A stretch of DNA of 64,000 nt from Haematobia irritans (lineage: Eukaryota > Arthropoda > Insecta > Diptera > Muscidae): positions 151,155,526-151,219,525 of the forward strand of contig NC_134397.1 of assembly GCF_050003625.1 (NCBI RefSeq), given 5' to 3'. Shown piece by piece: positions 22,494 through 33,150 of the stretch (position 1 is the stretch's first letter; every line of letters begins with the position of its first letter). A program made the translations under genes and the position numbers. The notes under the pieces are model-generated. The model made no database searches and was not told the DNA's origin. It saw nothing but the letters and a program-made list of their open reading frames with translations.

Positions 22494-22700
22494 TTAGTAT
22501 TTTGTCGCATATCCTTTAGCAGATATTACAGCATATAGCCTCTTTGGTATTGAAGACACAAGATTTTTGCAAATTTGAGGATCCATATTGATCCATGCTT
22601 CCAAAATAGATGACTTGAGCTCCTGGACATTGGAATGCCCATTTGGTAAATTTTTCGTACAATTTCATGCCAAACGTGCTCGACAATATTGAGATTGTGT
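22494..22700 (-). pseudogene. Tc1-like (DD34E) transposase C-terminal remnant
   Basis: The minus strand reads NIVEHVWHEIVRKIYQMG, equivalent to the NPIE-N/H-VW box that holds the catalytic E of Tc1 enzymes. After a frameshift it reads VQELKSSILEAWINMDPQIC, then NLVSSIPKRLYAVISAKGYA and TKY followed by a stop at 22496. The last part matches the usual Tc1 ending (AVI-AKG-TKY). Everything upstream is deleted. Confidence 0.8.
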
Positions 22701-22741
22701 ATAATAATAATAATAAATTATGTCTATTTTCCACATATATA

Positions 22742-23652
22742 AAGGGTGGTTAAATTGTAAGGGCCGATGTTGAATGTGAACCACACCTAAACGTCAAGTT
22801 TTTTTTCCGAATTTTATTTGACATTTCTCTATTTCAGACTTACTCAATTTGAACCATGGAGAGATACACAATCCAACAACGCGTTAAATGGTTCCAAGAA
22901 ATGGCAACAGTGGATGATCAATTTTCGAAAAAAATCATCTTCAGTGATGAGGCACATTTTCACCTCAGTGGATTCGTCAATAAACAGAATTGCCGCATTC
23001 GGGCGAATGAGAATCCAAGAGTGATTATCGAAAAGCCAATGCACCGACAATGAGTGACTGTTTGGTGCGGTTTATGGGCTGGCGGCATCATCGGGCCGTA
23101 TTTTTTCCAAAATGAGGCCGGTCAGGCCTGTGAATGGTGTTCGCTATCGTGAGATGATAACGAACTTTTTATGGCTCGAATTGGAAGATATGGATGTGGA
23201 CGATATGTGGTTTCAGCAGGACGGTGTCACTTGCTACACAGCTAACGAAACAGTGGCTCTTTTGCGCAACAAATTCAATGGCCGTGTTATCTCACGTTAT
23301 GGCGATGTCAATTGGCCGCCATGATCATGTGATTTGACACCGTTGGACTTTTTTCTTTGGGGTTATTTGAAAGAAAAGGTGTACGTCGATAAGCCAGCAA
23401 CAATTCAAGAGCTAATGGATGAGATAATTCGGCACATTAACGGCATAGAACCGCCATTATGCCTCATCGAAAATTTGGACCATCGGATGAAGGTGTGCCA
23501 CCGAGGTCGCGGCGCCCATTTGGCCGATATTTTGCTCCATACATAATTGAGTAATACCAATATATCATAATAAAATAAAATTACAATAATTTCCTAAATG
23601 GTTTGTGTTTTATTCAACATCAACATCGGCCCTTGAAATTTTAACCACCCTT
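22742..23652 (+). mobile_element. DD41D mariner-like element, second family
   Basis: The ends are AAGGGTGGTTAAATTGTAAG and, read inward, AAGGGTGGTTAAAATTTCAAG; both continue ggccgatgttga. TA lies on both sides (22740-22741, 23653-23654). At 911 bp it is internally deleted. The ends differ from those of 8770-9702 beyond the first six bases. Confidence 0.85.
22856..23546 (+). pseudogene. DD41D transposase, second family, deleted and mutated
   Basis: The start MERYTIQQRVKWFQEMATVD joins the N-terminal helix to the catalytic part through an internal deletion. It then reads FSKKIIFSDEAHFHLSG (first D) and DMWFQQDGVTCYTA (second D), and ends in CDLTPLDFFLWGY (third D). Spacing between second and third D is 41 residues. 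There is a stop at 23051-23053, a frameshift between about 23060 and 23112, and a stop (tga) in WPP-stop-SCDL at 23324. It ends near 23546. Confidence 0.85.
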
Positions 23653-24226
23653 TATATCATAAATTTTAATTTGAAGTTGCACGCGTCTCGTTAGACGTGT
23701 GAGTCACTGTATATCTAAATTAAACCCATTTCAAACAAATTTAGCAAGCATTGGCAGAATTTCAATTCTCTGTGCAAACTTTCACGTAAACTTTGGCCTC
23801 TGTGGTCATATGAGCCTAAATCGGGCGAAAGATATGTGAACAGATTTCAACTAAATTTGTCACAATTGACGACAATATCAATTCTACTTCTTGTAAAAAA
23901 TTGCGGACAAATCACGGTAAAACTCTGGCTTCTGGAACCATATAAGCGCATATCGGGCCAAAGATATATATGGGAGCTATATCGAAATCTGAACCGATTT
24001 GGCTGATATTTCGAAACTCAAAAAATATTCGGATGTACGGAATTTGAAGAAGATCGGCTGATAAACACGCCAATTATGACCAGATCGGTGATAAATATAT
24101 ATGGCAACTATAACTAAATCTGAACCGATTTTTTGCAAAATCAATAGCGATGGCCTTTGTCCCGAAAAAACACCCTATGCCAAAGATGAGGACGATCGGA
24201 CTTAAACTGCGACCCGTACTTTGCAT

Positions 24227-25014
24227 TAGAGGTGTGCACGTGAGTAATGGTTTACTCACGCACACTCACGACTGAAAAATCATACTCACGCACACTCACT
24301 CACGATATTTTCTGGTAGGACTCACGCTCACGCACACTCACGAAAAGAAAATTTGTACTCACGCACGAAAACGTCGTGACTCACGAAAAATACCGTGACT
24401 CACGAAAAATATCATGACTCACGAATAATTTTATGATTAATTTACCTTATCGAAGTGTCTGAAAACATGAGCATTATTAAAATCGAGAGTGTTATTAAAC
24501 TCTTAACATCCCAGGTGTCACTAAAATTGTAACTGAATTTAACTCTCAAGCGTTTTATGTTCACACAAAGAAAATTTCATTAAAATTGAGCCAACGAAAA
24601 TTTTTCATTGATACAACGAAAAATTTTCATTAAGACAATGAAAATGTTCGTTAATAGTACGAAACGTTTCGTTGAATAACAGAAAATTCGTTATAATAAC
24701 GAAAAATTTCGTTATATCAATGAATTTGTTTCATTGGCTCAATTTTAATGACACATTTCATTAATATAATGAAACTTTTTCTACCAGTGTTGGTGAGTAG
24801 GAATATTTTCGTGAGTGTAATTCGTTACTCATGGACACTCACGAAGATATTATTTTCGTGACTCACGCTCACGCACGACATTTTGGTTTGTTAATCACGC
24901 TCACGCACGACATTTTGTTAATCACGCACACTCACGCTGTTGTCATGAGCGTGACTCACGAATCACGAAAATTTTCGTGAGTCACGACAATTTCGTGTCA
25001 CGTGCATACCTCTA
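24227..25014. mobile_element. hAT-like repeat with TAGAGGTGTGCACG ends, containing a MITE
   Basis: The ends are TAGAGGTGTGCACGTGA and, read inward from the right, TAGAGGTATGCACGTGA. The flanks CTTTGCAT (24219-24226) and CTTTGCAC (25015-25022) agree at seven of eight bases, as for a hAT-type 8-bp duplication. The interior is built from degenerate tcacgcacactcacg and cgtgactcacgaaaa repeats. A MITE is nested at 24562-24789. Confidence 0.7.
24562..24789. mobile_element. 228-bp fold-back MITE, TT duplication
   Basis: It starts CACACAAAGAAAATTTC, and the right end read inward is CACTGGTAGAAAAAG. The arms carry gagccaacgaaa. The flanking dinucleotide is TT on both sides (24560-24561, 24790-24791). 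Same family as 21608-21835. Confidence 0.75.
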
Positions 25015-25200
25015 CTTTGCACACAAAAATACATGAACAGACAGACAGACGGACATAGCTAAATCGACTCAGAATTTAAGACGATCGGTGTATTAAACGA
25101 CGGGTCTCGGAAGGGTATAAAAACATGGACCAATACACACCATATTTGGCACACCTATTTGGGGTCTTAAAATACTTCGGTTTCTAGCAGCCCAAGACTT

Positions 25201-25350
25201 GTTGTAGCTCCGTTAGGCTTTACCTGTGAGTTAACTGAAAGTAAATTGCAAATATCTTCTCTCCGGTTAACTTTAATTGAAAAAGTTTAAGCTGTTAAGT
25301 TTGTAACTGGCATGCTCCATGCTTCAGTGTAGTACTAACGGAGCTTCATG
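25201..25350. mobile_element. Small TIR repeat with TAGCTCCGTTAG ends
   Basis: The left end is tagctccgttaggct and the right end taacggagcttcatgaaaa is its inverse. A second copy at 43814-44022 shares gaaagtaaattgcaaatatc and ttctct.cggttaac. No coding capacity. Confidence 0.6.
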
Positions 25351-26740
25351 AAAATTGTGGTTAATCAGATCAAAAACTATTTTTTCGTTTCTTAAAAGTT
25401 TTAGAAAAATAGCTTTGGCTTTATATTTTTTAACTTTTGAAAATTTGGAATTTAACTATAATTATATATAATTAATATATTATATATATAATTATATATT
25501 ATATATAACTATAATTTTTAAAATTTTGACTTGAATATTTTACAACTGTTGACATTCGCAAAAATGATAACCCATGCCATAATTGTTGCACATATATTAT
25601 AAACTGTAGGTTTGAATTGGAATTAACTTTTAAAAGAAGGTCAGCATAAATGGATCAGCCTATTTTACTATAAGACAGTATCATCACATTCGTGTGAAAT
25701 ATTTTTACTTCAATTTAACTCACCTCCGCTTTTTGCTCCAAATTAAGTTGATCTGCACTTATAAATCATTGAAGGTGGCGTGAACTACAAGAACACAAAT
25801 ATGAACATTTGATGATAATCATATAAATCGGCTCATATATTTTCACTCGTTTACATTTTACTTTGCAAATTCCATAATTTTATATATTGATCACTTGAAG
25901 CACTTTTGAAATGAAATTATTTTTTTTAACGATGATAGCATTTCTTTTGGTGAATTTTACACCCATCCACTAATGATGACATTGCAAAACAGTAACACTT
26001 CAACCTTGGAATGGTACTTCAACATCCCTAACCATTTGAAATATAGAACGAATTGAGATTTTTTTTTTCAAAAGTAAAATCCACAACAAACACAATTAAA
26101 ATGTACACATTTTTGGCAAATTATTTTTACACTTTATTTTGCTATTGTGTTTATTTTTTGTCATATAAACTTTTTCTTTATTTACTTTTTACCGTCGCGG
26201 TTTTATTTTAATTACGTGCAACCGTCATCTATTGGCCACTTTCTGAGTGCTGTTTTGTTTTGAGTTTAGGCCTCTTTCTTTAGTTTTACTTATGGATCAC
26301 CACCATCATCTGTTTATCTGTGATTTGATCGCTTGGTCTAGGAGACTTCTTTTTGCACGCGTTCGCTATACTCTCGATGACGCTCTGTGGTCGAATTGAC
26401 CGAAGAAAATGTTGTTTACAACTCAACGTTCGTTTTCGTTATGCTCGCCAACATCAACAACAGTTGCTCATATTAAGCTTCACTTTGAGTTTCGGCCTAA
26501 TAGTTTGTTTAACATACAACCAATGTTATTCGGCCTTGCTCTGCTCTCCCCAGCAGAGTTAAGCTCTGCTCTCTCAGCAATTTTGGCGATTTTGTTTTAT
26601 GTCTTGATTATGGCAATGGTGTAGCAGCAAATAATAATTATTTAAATTTTTGTTTACTATTTTTATGCCCTCTTGCATACACGCTTTGTCATTCTGTTTA
26701 GAATGCAAGTAAAATTTTACATAAGATTCCATAAACCTTA
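25351..26740. other. Unassigned low-copy DNA, possibly regulatory
   Basis: Apart from an AT palindrome-rich stretch (25450-25520) I recognise no repeat family. 26150-26640 is less AT-rich than its surroundings. Two overlapping frames lie at 26353-26624 but have no recognisable domain. No exon could be supported. Confidence 0.35.
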
Positions 26741-26744
26741 TACA

Positions 26745-27420
26745 GGGTAGCTGATATGTATTGCAACCAATTTAAGGTTGCTATCATTTCTTAACCGCAA
26801 ATTAATAACAAATTTATTGCAGTGTCAGTTTATTTTATCATTAGAGCTCCTCAGCATTTAAATTGCTTGTTACCGGGATACTGGCAGTGTTGAATCGCGT
26901 TCAAAAAGTGGACGAAAAGACTGTAACAACACCGACGAAATAATCCAAAAAATGAAGGCAATATTTGATGGGAATCCACGCCACATTGGTAGAAAACTTG
27001 CTCGTGAACATATCGCGAGGACGACTGCGATACCTATTGAAAAATGATCTTGGATTAAAGTCATTGAAGTTCCAGAAAGTGCAAGGGCTTACCGATGCCA
27101 CAAAAAAGGGCATACTGGAAAAAGCCATGCAGTTGTTTCGTTTTCACCAAAGTTACTGAATTTGGTTTTCTTTGATGAAAAGTCATTTCAAATTGAGCAG
27201 TTTGTGAATAAACAAAAGGATCGTTTTTACTAGGCAAAGAGTTCAGCTGAAACTCGACACCTTCTGGGGCTACCAAAACTCAAGCGCCGCCGATTATATT
27301 GGTGTAGAACGCCGTAACAACCGATGGTCGCTCCCTGCTCGTATTCATTGACTGTGGGGTAAAAATATGCCGATCATTATCGGAAAAATTTTCTACGGGG
27401 GATGACTGTTATATTTCGGG
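26745..27420 (+). pseudogene. Tc1/mariner-superfamily transposase relic
   Basis: Fragments in different + frames read NPRHIGRKLARE, IENDLGLKSLKFQKVQGLTD and LVFFDEKSFQIEQFVNKQKD (first catalytic D), followed by FY-stop and LLGLP. The pattern LG-K-xx-FQK-xx-LT and FFDEK-F-IEQ-NKQ is typical of a mariner-related group in insects. The second and third catalytic residues are not visible before the sequence runs into an unrelated repeat near 27430. Several stops and frameshifts make it an old copy. Confidence 0.7.
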
Positions 27421-27429
27421 ATTGGACAA

Positions 27430-27865
<436 letters not shown>

Positions 27866-28200
27866 TTAGACAGAGTCACCTTTAACATATATCCACACAA
27901 AGAAAATTTCATTAAAAATTTTTACGACCAGTATATGCCTTAAGTTAAAACATAATATGTTTGAACAATATAAACAATATTTTGTTTGGACCAATCCTGA
28001 AAATTTATATGCTTGCAGCAAAATATGTTTGGGGTATATGTTACAGAAGCGATGTTTTTTGATGGCGTATAGGCCCGAAAGTAAAAAGCAGTCGACTGTA
28101 CACTAATAGAAAAAATTACGTTCCAAAATCGTGAACGGACGGTAACAAAATGAAACGGAAACGTTCATGAAAAATCAAAACGGAATGTTCACGGTTTCGT
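27866..28200. repeat. Mixed repeat fragments
   Basis: It contains a truncated MITE end (cacacaaagaaaatttcatt at 27893), AAACATAT-type motifs, and at 28100 cactaatagaaaaaattacg, which resembles the right end of the 228-bp MITEs. No gene seen. Confidence 0.5.
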
Positions 28201-28204
28201 CCAC

Positions 28205-28298
28205 GGGCGCTGCAAATTGTTTTTGGTGTTTGGTCGGAACTGACATTGAACCCATGACCCCCGTGCATGCATGGGTAGCCATTGCACCACGGTGGCGA
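28205..28298 (-). mobile_element. SINE head fragment, degenerate
   Basis: The reverse strand contains ccaccgtggtgcaatggcta and gggttcaatgtcagttcc. It matches the head of the SINE at 18974-19322 with several changes. Confidence 0.6.
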
Positions 28299-28319
28299 TG
28301 TGCTAAGGTGACTCATAAC

Positions 28320-30078
28320 CACGGTTGCCACTCGGGCCAAAAATAATCAACCAAAATTTGGAGAAAATTTTACCACAAAACTACCAAACAAAAAAAATAT
28401 TACTTTGCAAAATTTTATTTCCATAGAAAATTTTGTCAAAATTTAATATCTATATAAAATTTTGTCCATATTTTATTTCTGTAGAAAATTTTGTAAAATT
28501 TTATTTCTATAGAAAATTTTGTCAAAATTTTAAAAATTTTATTTTATTTTGTTAAAATTCTACTTCGATAAAAATGTTTTAAAAATTTTATTTCTATATA
28601 AAATTTTGTCAAAAAATATATGTAATATAAAAATATATGTAAAAATTTGTGTCAAAATTTTATTTCTGTAGAAAATTTTGTCAAGATTATATTTCTATAG
28701 AAAATTTTGTCAACATTTTATTTCTATAGAAAATTTTGTCAAAATTTTATTTCTATAGAAAATTTTGTCAAAATTTTATTTCTATAGAAAATTTATGAAG
28801 TACCTCTTAGTTGGATAGGAATATTTTGCAAAATCTATCTACCCAAAACTAATTTATCTAATTTGGAGAACATTTTACCACAAAACTACCAAAAAAAATA
28901 TTACTTTGCAAAATTTTATTTCCATAGAAAATTTTGTCAAAATTTAATATCTATATAAAATGTTGTCCATATTTTATTACTGTAGAAAATTTTGTCAAAA
29001 TTGTATTTCTATAGAAAATTTTGTCAAAATTGTAGTTCTATAGAAAATTTTGTCAAAATTATATTTCTATAGAAAATTTTATTTCTATAAAAAAATTTGT
29101 CAAAATTTTATTTCTATAGAAAATTTTGTCAAAATTATATTTCTATAGAAAATTTTGTCAAAATTTTATTTCTATAGAAAATTTGTCAAAAATTTTATTT
29201 CTATAGAAAATTTTGTCAATATTTTATTTCTATAGTAAATGTTTTCAAAATTTTATTATTATAGAAAATTTTGTCAAATTTTTTTTGTATAGAAAATTTT
29301 GTCAAAATGATATTTCTAAAGAAAATTTTGTCAAAATGATATTTCTATAGAAAATTTTGTCCCAATTATATTTCTATAGAAAATTTTGTCAAGATTTTAT
29401 TTCTATAGAAGATTTTGTCGAAATTTTATTTCTGTAGAATATTTTGTCAAAATTTTATTTGTATAGAAAATTTTGTCAAAATTTAATTTTTTATAGACAT
29501 TCTTGTAAAAATTTTATTTCTATAGAAAATTTTGTCAAAATTTAATTTTTTATAGAAATTCTTGTCAAAATTTTATTTCTATAGAAAATTTTGTCAAAAC
29601 TTTATTTCTATAGAAAATTTTGTCAAAATTGTATTTCTATAGAAAATTTTGTTAAAATTTTATTTCTATAGAAAATTTTGTCAAAATTTTATTTCTATAG
29701 AAGATGTTGTCAAAATTTTATTTCTTAGAAGATTTTGTCAAAATTATATTTCTATAAAAAATTTTGTCAAAAATGTGTTTCTATAGAAAATTTTGTCAAA
29801 ATTTTATTATTATAGAAAATTTTGTCAAAATTTTATTTCTTATAAGATTTTGTCAAAATTATATTTCTGTAGAAAATTTGGACAAAATTTTACTTTTTAT
29901 AGACAAATTTTGTCAAAATTTTATTTTTTATAGAAAATTTAGTCAAACGGTATATCTATAGAAAATTTATGAAGTACCTCTTAGTTAGAGAGGAATAGTT
30001 TGCAAAATCTATCAAAATATCAAGAACTCTACCAATCTACCAAACAGTAAAAAATCTACCATTTTTGTGGCAACCGTG
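28320..30078. mobile_element. TIR element filled with a 29-bp tandem repeat
   Basis: The ends are CACGGTTGCCACTCGG and, read inward from the right, CACGGTTGCCACAAAAA. The flanks CTCATAAC (28312-28319) and CTTATAAC (30079-30086) differ at one of eight positions, fitting an 8-bp hAT-type duplication. Almost the whole interior (28400-29980) is a degenerate tandem array of about 50 units of the 29-bp word tttctatagaaaattttgtc plus aaaatttta. The sub-terminal parts hold ctaccaaa repeats. No transposase. Confidence 0.75.
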
Positions 30079-30086
30079 CTTATAAC

Positions 30087-31382
30087 GCGTATGGAGCAGA
30101 CAGTCTAAGTCCTAATGGGGAATATTTAAAAAAACATAAAGCGATTTTCGATGATTAATATTTGTTCTTGTTCTCTAGTCCCGAAATGTAAAAGGCAACC
30201 ATCGTAAATACAGTATTAAAATCCTGGGCAGACAAATGCCAACAGGACTTATCAGCACCGCATTCAAAGCGCTCATTTGTACCGCACAATGGCCATCAAA
30301 ATCTCAGGACTGGTACTAAAAAATACCAAAGTGTCGACAGTGCTTCGCCAGGAATGGACCAAATTACTGCAGAGCCACTTTCGTGAATCGTGTGATGGCT
30401 TTGTCGGTCGTTTGAAGTTTATAATTCATGTCAAAAGTAGCCAAATCGACTAAATCTAAACTGATTCTAAAATTTGATGTTACTTTTGATTTCATTCTAA
30501 TGACAAATATGAACGCAAATAATATATAATTTAGAATCCCTATCCAAGATGTCCACATTTCCAATGGTCACAAGACATGTTGCATTTTCTTGAACGTCAG
30601 ACTGGATAAAAACGATTGGCGACAATCTGTTAAATTCATTTATGTTGTTTGGTTCAAGTATATAAAACAAAAAGCTTTCCAATATTAACGTAAAGTATAA
30701 AACAACTAAGAATCTTTTTATCATTACCAAAAAATAATTTTCATGGTCACGTTTAAAATTGTCAATGGTTGTTATTCACGCCATGTATTTATTCTGGTCT
30801 AAACCACTAATGTGCGCTCTGAAAAAAGCCGATCATGAATCTACAGTCTTCGAGTAGAGTAGAATCTAATGTAGACGCACAAAATATGTTTGCTTGTAGA
30901 CAAAATCTTGAACTAAAATTTCGAGTTTTATTTTCATTTAAACTTCTAATGCCGGGTTGCAGAGTCTGAACCAAACAGACAACGGCGAACGAGAGAATAT
31001 GAAATACCACAGCAAGCATCCATCAGCTTAGTTGTAAACTCATGGCTAGAACTAAGTTGTTGCCATAGATTAAAGCAAATGGCCTTGGTATGACGTAGTC
31101 ATTTATTGACCTATGTTAACATTCAGAATTAAATATTAACCAAAGATATCAACTAAATTCAATCACATTCGACTATCGAAGAAGGTCTTAAGTCTTAAGA
31201 GAGAATAAATTCATTCAACTCAAATCAGTTGCAAAATTTGTACAGAGAGTTTATGGTCATGAAATGAATTTCGAACTTGTTAAATTAACTCATAGAAGTT
31301 ATATATTAACTGAAGTTTCTAAAGAAACGTTTTTATAAAGCCATTTAGTTTCTCTCTAATATTTTCTATAGAAAATAAATTT
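30087..31382. other. Unassigned low-copy DNA with two minus-strand hydrophobic-start ORFs
   Basis: On the minus strand, 31019-30807 (70 codons) begins MLAVVFHILSFAVVCLVQTL, and 30730-30497 (77 codons) begins MVMIKRFLVVLYFTLILESF. Both have the look of signal peptides. No domain could be recognised in the rest, and no splice pattern links them convincingly. They may be exons of one diverged gene or chance frames. Nothing on the plus strand is recognised. Confidence 0.25.
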
Positions 31383-33150
31383 CAATGGAGGAAATAGTTT
31401 TTTTGGTCGTCTAAAGTCGGGCGGGCCGACTAAATTATACCCTGCACCACTTTGTAGATCTAAATTTTCGATACCTTATCACATCCATCAAATGTGTTGG
31501 GGGCTATATATAAAGGTTTGTCCCAAATACATACATTTAAATATCACTCGATCTGGACAGAATTTGATAGACTTCTACAAAATCTATAGACTTCAAATTT
31601 AAGTCGGCTAATGCACTAGGGTGGAACACTATGTTAGTAAAAAAGAAGTAAGGAAAGTCTAAAGTCGGGCGGGGACGACTATATTATACCCTGCACCACT
31701 TTGTAGATCTAAATTTTCGATACCATATCACATCCGTAAAATGTGTTGGGGGCTATATATAAAGGTTTGTCCCAAATACGAACATTTAGATATCACTCGA
31801 TCTGGACAGAATTTGATAGACTTCTACAAATTCTATAGACTCAAAATTTAAGTCGGCTAATGCACTAGGGTGAAACACAATAATAGTAAAAAAATATGGG
31901 AAAGGTTTAAATATGAAGCAATTTTAAGGAAACTTCACAAACTTTTATTTATGATTTATCGCTCGATATATATGTATTAGAAGTTTAGGAGAATTAGAGT
32001 CATTTTTACAACTTTTCGAAAGATATATATGGGAGCTATATTAAATCTGAACCGATTTGTACCAAAATTTGGCACACATGACTACACTACTAATTGTACT
32101 TCTAGTGCAAAATTTCAACCAAATTGGGCCAAAACTCTGGCTTCTAGGACCATATTAGTCCATATCGGGCAAAAGATATATATGGGAGCTATATCTAAAT
32201 CTGAACCGATTTCAACCAAATTTGGCACACATGACTACACTACTAATTGTACTTCTAGTGCAAAATTTCAACCAAATTGGGCCAAAACTCTGGCTTCTAG
32301 GACCATATTAGTCAATATCGGGCGAAAGATATATATGGGAGCTATATCTAAATCTGAACCGATTTCTTCCAAAATCAATAGGGTTCTATTCTGACCCAAA
32401 ACAGGAACATGTACCAAATTTGAAGTCGATTGGACTTAAACTGCGACCTAGACTTTGATCGCAAAAATGTGTTCACAAACAGAAGGACGGACGGACGGAC
32501 GGAAAGACGGACAGACGGACAGACGGACATGGTTATATCGACTCAGGGAACCACCCCGAGCATTATTGCCAAAGACACCATGTGTCTATCTCGTCTCGTT
32601 CTGGGTGTTACAAACATATGCACTAACTTATAATACCCTGTTCCACAGTGTGGCACAGGGTATAAAAATGGTAGAAAATTGTCTTTAGAAATAAAATGTC
32701 GATGAAATTTGCTATTAAAATAATATTTGAAAAATATTTTCTATAGAAATAAAATTTGGAAGAATTTTAATGTAGACATTTAATTTATAGGAAATTGTTT
32801 ATATTTCAAGAAAAATTTTTATAGAAATAAATTTTCTAGGAAACTTTTTAAAATTTCTAGGTATTTTTTATAGAAATAAAATTTCATGAATATTTTTGAT
32901 AGGAATGAATTTTCTAGGATTTTTTCGACGAAATTTTCTACAGAAATAAAATTGTCTATAGAAATAATATTTTGGATTAAATTTATTATAGAAGTAAAAT
33001 TTAGACAAAATTTTCTATAGAAATAAAATTTCGACAATATTTCTATTGAAATTAAATTTATAGGAACTTTTCTTTTAATTTCTAGGAAATAGTTTATAGA
33101 AGTTAATTTTCTATGAAACTTTTTATAAAGTAAAATTTTTAGAATTTTTT
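31383..33150. repeat. 1,768-bp tandem duplication, unit 1
   Basis: It starts caatggaggaaatag and ends at agaatttttt, directly followed by unit 2. Every line I compared with unit 2 is identical, including degenerate 29-bp repeats. It contains an F2 element (31418-32665) and part of a 29-bp array. Confidence 0.9.
31418..32665 (+). mobile_element. DINE-like repeat element, family F2 (unit 1)
   Basis: It starts with ctaaagtcgggcgggcc and taccctgcaccactttgtag. This start module occurs twice in a row (31418 and 31655). Units containing gatatatatgggagcta stand at 32022, 32175 and 32328, exactly 153 bp apart. It ends with repeated acggacggac and cagtgtggcacagggtataa. The frame at 32029-32394 is made of these units and is not a gene. 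Confidence 0.75.

Larger units (their letters stand above)
22263..23709 (-). mobile_element. Tc1-like element containing a nested DD41D element
   Basis: The ends are CAGTGACTCACACGTCTAAC and, read inward from the right, CAGTGACTCACACGTCTAAC. TA lies on both sides (22261-22262, 23710-23711). It carries the C-terminal end of a Tc1-type transposase on the minus strand and is split by 22742-23652. Without that insert only about 535 bp remain, so the element is internally deleted. Confidence 0.85.
20936..25125 (+). mobile_element. DINE-like repeat element, family F2, with six nested insertions
   Basis: It starts with gtctaacgtcgggcgggg and tataccctt-type promoter-like text. It contains F2 units (gatatatatgggagcta, ctgaaccgattt) and ends near 25060-25120 with acagacagacggacatagc and aagggtataaaaaca. 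About 1.3 kb is original element. The rest is MITEs at 21608-21835 and 21940-22167, a Tc1-like element at 22263-23709 that itself holds a DD41D element, and a hAT-like repeat at 24227-25014 that itself holds a MITE. Confidence 0.65.

Noticed and set aside
28400..29980. Regular 29-bp repeats as a CRISPR-like array
   Set aside because: There are no unique spacers; units are head to tail, AT-rich and degenerate, in a eukaryotic context.
32029..32394. A 121-codon frame with repeats (also at 33797-34162)
   Set aside because: It is made of F2 153-bp units and is present twice because of the tandem duplication. No protein features.
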